Positions 57,871 to 64,000 of a DNA stretch of 64,000 nucleotides are shown here, in pieces. Numbering within the stretch: the stretch's first letter is position 1; each line of letters opens with the position of its first letter. The notes under the pieces were generated by a model. It was not told where the DNA came from, made no database searches, and saw only the letters and a program-made list of their open reading frames with translations. The stretch is taken from NCBI GenBank assembly GCA_009809945.1, contig WTPW01000148.1:40215-104214 (forward strand). The letters run 5' to 3'. This DNA is from Gigaspora margarita (lineage: Eukaryota; Glomeromycota; Glomeromycetes; Diversisporales; Gigasporaceae). The position numbers and the translations under genes are program-made.

Positions 57871-58780
57871 ATGAACTTTTTTTTTTTTTTTTTTTAAATA
57901 AACTATCTTTTTTATGTTAATGAAAGCATTAAATAAGGTAAAGAAATTTTTTGCTTATAAAAATAAATAATAAATTTTTAGCAGAAAAACTGGAAATCTT
58001 TGAAATTTAAAAAGACAGTATAAAGACAGTACTTGAAGTCATTATTTTGTTAATGTAAGTATGACTTATCAATATGAAGGTTTTACTATCTTTTATGAAC
58101 AAAAAGATGATAGTTTAACTTAATGATTATAATAATTTTTTTAATGAACTTAAATACAATCAATTTTATATCTAAATGTGACCTAGCCCATTCTTAAATT
58201 GGTAAAGAAGGGTTTAACTTTAATATGATGCTGGTAATGTAATTAATTAATAATGAATTAAGGGTTAGATGACGCATGTAATTACAACGAATAGTTAAAG
58301 ATATTTTATTAGGTTGTTAAAATTAATAAATAAAGCATGTTAATTAAGAATTGACAAAATTTTTAATTGATGCAAAACATATATTATTCTAGCAATATTA
58401 ATTATTTCAAACATGATTATCAAGGCAATTTGAATTATATTAATAATCCTTAGTAGTTCTAATAGTTGTATTTTATGGATTTTGAACAGCTTTAATATAA
58501 AAATATAATCCTTTCGCATAATAAAATAATGTCGATTAAAAGATTTGCCATTGAGAAATTTAGTGTTTTCAAATGCATTACAAAATAAAAATAAATATTC
58601 TGGACAAAATACGTAGAATTCAATTTTATCTGTTTTAATAATCTGATAATTACTAAATTTAAGTTAATTTTAAATCCACTTATCATTATTAAATAGAATT
58701 TGGAAACCATAAAAATTTGATTTCGATATACAACATAAATATTTATAAACTTTATTTTTAAATTAATTAATTTATAAATT
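57871..58780. other. AT-rich DNA, nothing recognised
   Basis: A T run near 57880-57895 and scattered short open frames only; the minus frame 58492-58710 has no recognisable features. Confidence 0.45.
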
Positions 58781-58782
58781 AA

Positions 58783-58975
58783 TAGACTGGGCCTGGCCAG
58801 GCCTGAGCAGGCCTGAGCGGGCCAGGCCTAATTTTAAAATAAAGTCTGGCCCTTCCCACTATTCTGAAGGGTTTTTTTTCAGCCCGGACTTGGGCCCAAA
58901 AATATATTTTTTGGGTCTTGTTCTGGGCTCTACAAAGCCCAGCCCGACCCGGCCCATTCCCTACCCTACCCTCTA
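58783..58975. mobile_element. GC-rich hAT-like MITE, 193 bp, tentative
   Basis: TAGACTGGGCCTGG at the left faces the complement TAGAGGGTAGGGTAGGG at the right. Inside, GGCCTGAGC/GGGCC words are iterated. The 8-bp flanks match at only 5 of 8. It is the most GC-rich block in this part of the window. Confidence 0.5.
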
Positions 58976-59104
58976 TATAATCATCTGAGAATTTTGAGTG
59001 GTCAAAAGAGCATAAACAAAATCAAATGATTTGGATCAATGGATCAATCACATAACAAACAAATAGTTTGTGTAAGCGATATCTATATATAAAAGACCTT
59101 CTAA

Positions 59105-60028
59105 GGGGGCTTCCAGAAATTACATAATTTTTTGGTGGGTGGGTGGGGTCCCGAAAATATCAGGTTACAATTATAATTCTGGTCAAATTTTTATAATTCT
59201 GGTCAAATTTTTATAATTCTGGTCAAAAGTATAAAATTATAAAATTATTAATAACTATTGCTCTACTGGACCAATTTGGATAATTTAACTACCAAAATGT
59301 TCATTTCACTGAGACGATTCTAATAAGCCCAAAATCGTTAAAATCTAATCACAGGGTCCCAAGATCATTCAATTTTTGTAAATTTTAATAGTGATTTTTT
59401 AAAATCACTAAGTAAATTTTTTTAATATTGAATAACTTTTGATCCACGGGTCCGTTTTGGATGATTTAACTACCAAAATGCTCGTCTCAGTGAGACAATT
59501 CTAACAAATCCAAAATTGCTAAATTCTAATCACAGGATTCCAAGATCGATAAAGATTTGTATTGTTAAACAAACAATAAATCTTTACTGATCTTGGAATC
59601 CTGTAATTAGAATTTGGCAATTTTGGGCTTGTTAGAATCGCCTCGCTGAGATGAGCATTTTGGTAGTTAAATTACCCAAAACGGGCCAGTGGATCAAAAG
59701 TTATTCAATATTAAAGAAATTTACTTAGTAATTCTAAAAAAATCACTATTAAAATTACACAAAGTTGAACGATCTTGGGATTCTGTGATTAGATTTTAAT
59801 GATTTTGGGCTTGTTAGAATCATCTCAGTGAGACAAACATTTTGGTAGTTAAATCATCTAAATTGGTCCAGTAGAACAATATTTATTATCAATTTTATAA
59901 ATTGAAAAATATGAATAAATTTTAAAAAATATAAAATTTGATTGGCTAATAGAGTATCAGGTGTGGGTGGGTGGGGTAAAATATTGAAATTTATTAGTAA
60001 CAAATATTACGTAATTTCTGGAAGCCCC
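59105..60028. mobile_element. 924-bp fold-back element with GGGGCTTCCAGAAATTAC ends
   Basis: GGGGGCTTCCAGAAATTAC and a GTGGGTGGGTGGGG block are inverted at the right end, and TAA lies outside both ends. The arms pair to a loop near 59565. Each arm holds two copies of the shared module (ACTACCAAAATG, GAGACGATTCTAA), giving four in all. The 3-bp site would suit Harbinger or Zator, but the superfamily is not assigned. Confidence 0.8.
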
Positions 60029-60433
60029 TAACTATATTTAAAAACTGACCTTAACTCTAACCCTAATGTTAAGTTAAAGGTCATCGATCATAACGTCACC
60101 TGATATTTGTTTACTTTTTTGGCCAATCAAAAATAGATGTGATTATATCGAGGGTGATACAATTCGAAATTATCACTAGGTTCACTCTTCTTCAAACTAC
60201 CCATGATTTTTATATTTAATCTCTGTTATGGGATTTTATATAGTCAGCCAATCATTTTTTGATGACATCTCACTATTCACTAGACCGATTTGGATGATCT
60301 AACCACCGTCAGATGCATCTTGACGAGCTCTACATCTTTCAATTAGTGGGCATATATTATTAACTTAATAAGAAAAAAATTTAAGATAGAAGCACGCCAC
60401 ATTTTGTCACTTTCTAGTTAATAGGCGGATTAT
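60029..60433. other. no gene; single shared-module copy
   Basis: A lone copy of the shared module (CTAGACCGATTTGGATGAT) is at about 60275-60350. The rest is unremarkable. Confidence 0.4.
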
Positions 60434-60703
60434 CAATTAAGTAAACTTATTCAACTTATTCAGATACATTTATCACAAATTTTTTTAAGTATTAGAGAAT
60501 TTTTTATTAATTGACTTTTGATTTTTACATTCAACAGAAAAATTAAAATTTTTTTAAAAATATATTTGATAAATGTAAAAATTAAAAGTTAAATAATAAA
60601 ATTTCTTCAATTTTAATAAAAATTTCAAAATATGTGTATATTTGTCTTCCAAACAAGTTTACTTAATCGATAATTAGAATTTAGACTTTACTATGTAGCA
60701 AAT
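60434..60703. repeat. fold-back element family A, copy 4, left tip missing
   Basis: The inner left arm, loop and full right arm (ending at CTTTACTATGTAGCAAAT) match copies 1-3. The outermost left arm is absent. Confidence 0.65.
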
Positions 60704-60835
60704 ATCTGCAATTAACTAAAAATTTATTTTACTTCAATATTATTGGCTATTTATACTATATATATAGGGCATGATAGATAGGAACCCCCTTCTAGAAAAT
60801 TAAGTGATTTACTGCACTTTCTAAGTAAAATGTCT
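60690..60835 (+). repeat. dispersed repeat, copy 2 (first copy 29560-29720)
   Basis: Same order of blocks as copy 1, including GGAACCCCCTTC and GATTTACTGCACTT. Confidence 0.5.
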
Positions 60836-61009
60836 TTTTGAATATATGTCTTGTCAAGAAAAGAGGATATCAAAAACATGTTATATTAGAGATATAGATA
60901 AAACATTCTGTTGGGAATATAGTATTAGAAAAATTATCTAGCAATAAACTAACTTTTGGAAAATCAAGCAACAATGCTTGTATTAGATTATTTATAGTAT
61001 ACTCATATT

Positions 61010-61350
61010 TTGTTTTCTTTTGCTTTATATTTTATTTATATATTGCTTTATATTTTGCTTCAATTTTATTTCAGATATCTTTTATATTTCATTTTATATT
61101 TTGCTTCATATTTTACTTCAAATTTTACTTCTCACTTTGCTTTATATTTTATTTTATACTTTGCTTTATATTTTATTTCATATTTTGCTTTATATTTTAT
61201 TTCACTTTGTTTTATATTTTATTTTATACTTTGCTTTATATTTTACTTCATACTTTGCTTTATATTTTTGCTTTATACTTTGCTTTATATTTTGCTTTAT
61301 ATTTTATTTTATAGTTTGTTTCACATTTTGTTTTATATTTGCTTTATATA
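61010..61350. repeat. T-rich tandem repeat of TTTGCTTTATATTTTATTTC
   Basis: About fifteen imperfect units of roughly 20-25 bp alternate TTTGCTTTATATTTT and TATTTCATAC-like words. Overlapping open frames here encode only F, Y, I and L repeats and are not genes. Confidence 0.8.
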
Positions 61351-61820
61351 AAAAATATAAAACACAGCTACAATAATAATATTAATAAAAAACTATTTAT
61401 TCAACTTGTTAGGTTTATTGCTTTACTTTAAAAAATACTTTTATCTAGTAATAGGCAAATTATGATTTTTCAAAAATCCATGTAGCTGTGCATAATTCTG
61501 TATGGATTATTGCAGTATATATGGGATTGAATATAATATACTTACCAATTTATTTTTAATGTGAGCTAGATAATATGTTAATGCAGGCTAAATAATCTCA
61601 TATTAAAAATTCTGCGTGAGATTTTTTGAATCTCATGCATTGCCTATTACTACTTCTATCTAATAATTTTATAAAATAAAAAATAATATTGAAATCAAGA
61701 ATAGTTAGTTATAAAATATAAATATTGGATAGCTAATATAAATTTATATATGTATTGATAGTAAATTGATTCTTTAAATTGGTTAAGTAAATTTTAGCAA
61801 TTATCAAAGACTACTAAATG

Positions 61821-61930
61821 AGAGCCCCAAAATATACATAGATAGATTAGGTATTAGTTTGATTATTTTGAAGATTTTTATGCAGATCTTTCTATTTTTA
61901 GTAATGTTTTGATTATTTTTGAGGTTTTTT
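61821..61930. mobile_element. AGGAC-type MITE, truncated
   Basis: AGAGCCCCAAAATATACATA followed by ATAGATTAGGTATTAGTTTG matches the inverted right end of 10366-10545. The other end is missing where the SINE copy begins. Confidence 0.6.
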
Positions 61931-62376
61931 GCAGCTCAGGAGGGTCCATCTACTTGGCATTAGGTGCCATATGGGTTTTCTTCTCTTGGTACCTACTTTT
62001 GAAACATAGGTCCTTTTCCTCCAGTGCGACTCTGATGGCCAGGTTGGTGGACCCCAACTTTCAAGATCTGCTTATCTGGTTCTTTGGCTCTAGTCTAGTA
62101 TTCCAGTTTTTGGTAGCACTATCAAAGATCTTTGCTACCTCCTTACTCAGGACTTGCCAAACAGGTTTTTGTTTCTTTGGTTCCTTGAATTTTGTATAGC
62201 TAAAAGCTCCCATTCAAGATGGTATACCAAGACTACAGGTAATGTACCCAACTAATCGACAAATTACAGTTACTAGAATACAGGTCTATTTTTTAAAGCT
62301 GCTAGTAAGATTTGAACCCTAGACCTGCTGCTTGGAGGTGACAACTTTACTAACTTCCCTAAGTTGCCATACTCTA
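61931..62376 (-). mobile_element. tRNA-derived SINE, copy 2
   Basis: It matches 24806-25213 throughout in the same orientation. On the minus strand the head starts near 62376 with TGGCAACTTAGG and has a B box GGTTCAAATCT (62308-62318). The open frame at 61909-62199 on the plus strand is antisense and not a gene. Confidence 0.7.
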
Positions 62377-63844
62377 TATATTTAATTTTATAAAAATTTA
62401 TATTAAGTAAACTAATTTTAATTTTTAAAACAAGTTTGTAGAGTATGTTTTTCTAATTCTAATAATAGCAATATTATTAAAATTGGTTAAAAACTTAGTG
62501 AAAATATATTTTTAAAATTTGGTTATTAAAATTTAGTAATAAAATTAACTTATAAATTTATGTAAATTGACCAATCAGATTAGCAATTTTGTACAACCCA
62601 AAAAATTTGAACAAACTCAAAAAAACTTTGTAATATATACAACTATTTTGTTTAAAATATAATTATAGTTCAAAATTAATATAATAGATAAATTGTTTTA
62701 TTTATATTTTGTAAAATTTTAATAAAAATTAGTTGTAATTTAAAAAAGTTTTATTAGTAGTATATATTAGTTTTATATAAAATTTTTAAAATACAATATA
62801 AAACAATATAAAAATAATCTATGTACCCTATACTCTTAAACATGAATTAATTAAATTAAATTATAAATAAATAGGAATTAAAAATAACTACAATATTTTT
62901 ACTAATTTATAAAATTTTTTATTAAAAATAATAGATAACAAATCTAAAATAAATTGTTTAAAAATAAAGTGAACAAGTTAGTGTTTTTCTAAAAATCTGT
63001 TTAATTTAGAGAAAAAGTCTATTTTAATAACAAATAAAGCCTATAATAAATCAAATAATCCTTTTCAATAATCCAAAGATGCCCACAAACAAATAAAAAG
63101 AAATATTAATAAATACTTCATGTAAATTAGAGGTGTTGTATAAGAAGTATCTGAAGGTTTAGGTTCTTTTGGTCTATTCATAGCAAGTAGAAAAAATACA
63201 TTGCAATAAATTCAAATTATTCATAATGATACTAGATTTAATTAATAAAACAATGGAAGCATATTAGTAATAAAGACAAAATTTATTAATTATATATAGA
63301 TTTGTATAAAATAGTATATCAATCTTACTATTCCTAGTATACTTTATAAGTGCCACTACTAAAATAAATTTTTTAGAGCTTAAAATAAATTTTTATTCAA
63401 TGTTTAGTTTAAAGGAATTTATCATTTTAGCAAAATTGACTTTTGAACAGTTCTATTGAAAAAGAATAATAGCTATTTATTTGAAGATATTTACTGTATT
63501 CTTAATGAACTTGAAGTATATATTATTAATTTTTAATACTATATGACTTTTAAATTTTGAATAATATTAAACTTTAAAATTATATTGGTTAAAATTAAAG
63601 AAAACAGATGATATTGTAAAAAATTTCTATCACAAAAACCTAACTTAATAAATAAACCTTTTTTTATTTACTATAAAAGGATATAATATTTAGATATTGA
63701 CAATATTATTAATTAAATATTCAATAATTATATATTAAATGAGTTTGTTAATTTGTTTGCATTTTATTATAAGTTTTTGGAAATGATCTTGTTACAAATC
63801 ATACTCAAGAATTTGCTTAATTATCTTATTAAAAATTGAGTATA
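62377..63844. other. AT-rich DNA, nothing recognised
   Basis: No inverted ends, tandem structure or natural open frame was seen in this stretch. Confidence 0.45.
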
Positions 63845-64000
63845 GTGCATAATACCTCATGACTAAAATGTATAATTTGTTCTATTTTACAAAAAATTAA
63901 TAATTAATTTTGATGTTTTGTTGATTTTTTGTATTTTGATTGGTTAAAAATTTTTTTAGTGGCTAAAATTTTATTAATTAACAAATTTTTTAAAATTAGC
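63845..64000 (+). repeat. dispersed repeat H, copy 2, cut by the window edge
   Basis: It matches 28779-28935 in order (TAGTGCATAA, ATTTGTTCTATTTTAC, TTTTGATGTTTTG, GTATTTTGATTGG). Confidence 0.5.

Noticed and set aside
61010-61376. Two hydrophobic open frames
   Set aside because: Tandem repeat of TTTGCTTTATATTTT; composition artefact.
61909-62199. 96-residue open frame
   Set aside because: Antisense to the second SINE copy; the first copy does not keep the frame open.

Overview
The window is very AT-rich eukaryotic DNA made mostly of transposable-element remains. The few host genes have a fungal look: a single-exon F-box protein of the kind hugely expanded in arbuscular mycorrhizal fungi, a pepsin-fold gene with short GT-AG introns, and a decayed Sel1-repeat fragment. 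Together with BED-finger hAT transposase remnants, a Polinton-like polymerase fossil and dense MITE nesting, this suggests a Glomeromycotina genome (Rhizophagus/Gigaspora type). That placement is inference from protein flavour, not a database result.

Layout. 1-2.26 kb: a Polinton-like DNA-polymerase fossil on the minus strand, running off the left edge, with a small divergent Cys/His-rich gene beside it. 2.3-16.9 kb: no recognisable host gene; a four-layer nest of elements (4894-7113), fold-back elements, short elements and low-complexity DNA. 16.9-30 kb: a pogo-like element holding a Sel1 fragment, a striking array of about 325-bp units each built from two palindromes (21778-23900), a tRNA-derived SINE, and several nested hAT-like and fold-back elements. 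30-31.9 kb: a hAT element with its own dead BED-finger transposase. 32-39.2 kb is the gene island: an F-box gene (plus strand) and a six-exon membrane-anchored pepsin-like protein that lacks both catalytic aspartates (minus strand). 39.2-49 kb: mixed elements, including a perfect 60-bp-arm palindrome and a hAT-like element with a perfect 8-bp target duplication. 49.2-55.6 kb: a badly decayed Ty3/gypsy fossil with at least six later DNA-element insertions. 55.8-64 kb: another hAT transposase remnant, fold-backs, a second SINE copy and AT-rich DNA.

The most interesting pattern is a group of elements, small and large, whose ends read AGGAC(CCC) and which sit in 8-bp target duplications. At least ten insertions of several unrelated-looking families share these ends. 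A second pattern is an internal module of about 100 bp that recurs inside fold-backs with different termini. A third is that each hAT-like element carries its own iterated short motif near its ends, which looks like a set of distinct transposase-binding codes.

The genes do not form an operon or pathway. The F-box protein would act in ubiquitin-ligase substrate choice, and the pepsin-like protein would sit in the secretory pathway as a non-catalytic membrane protein.
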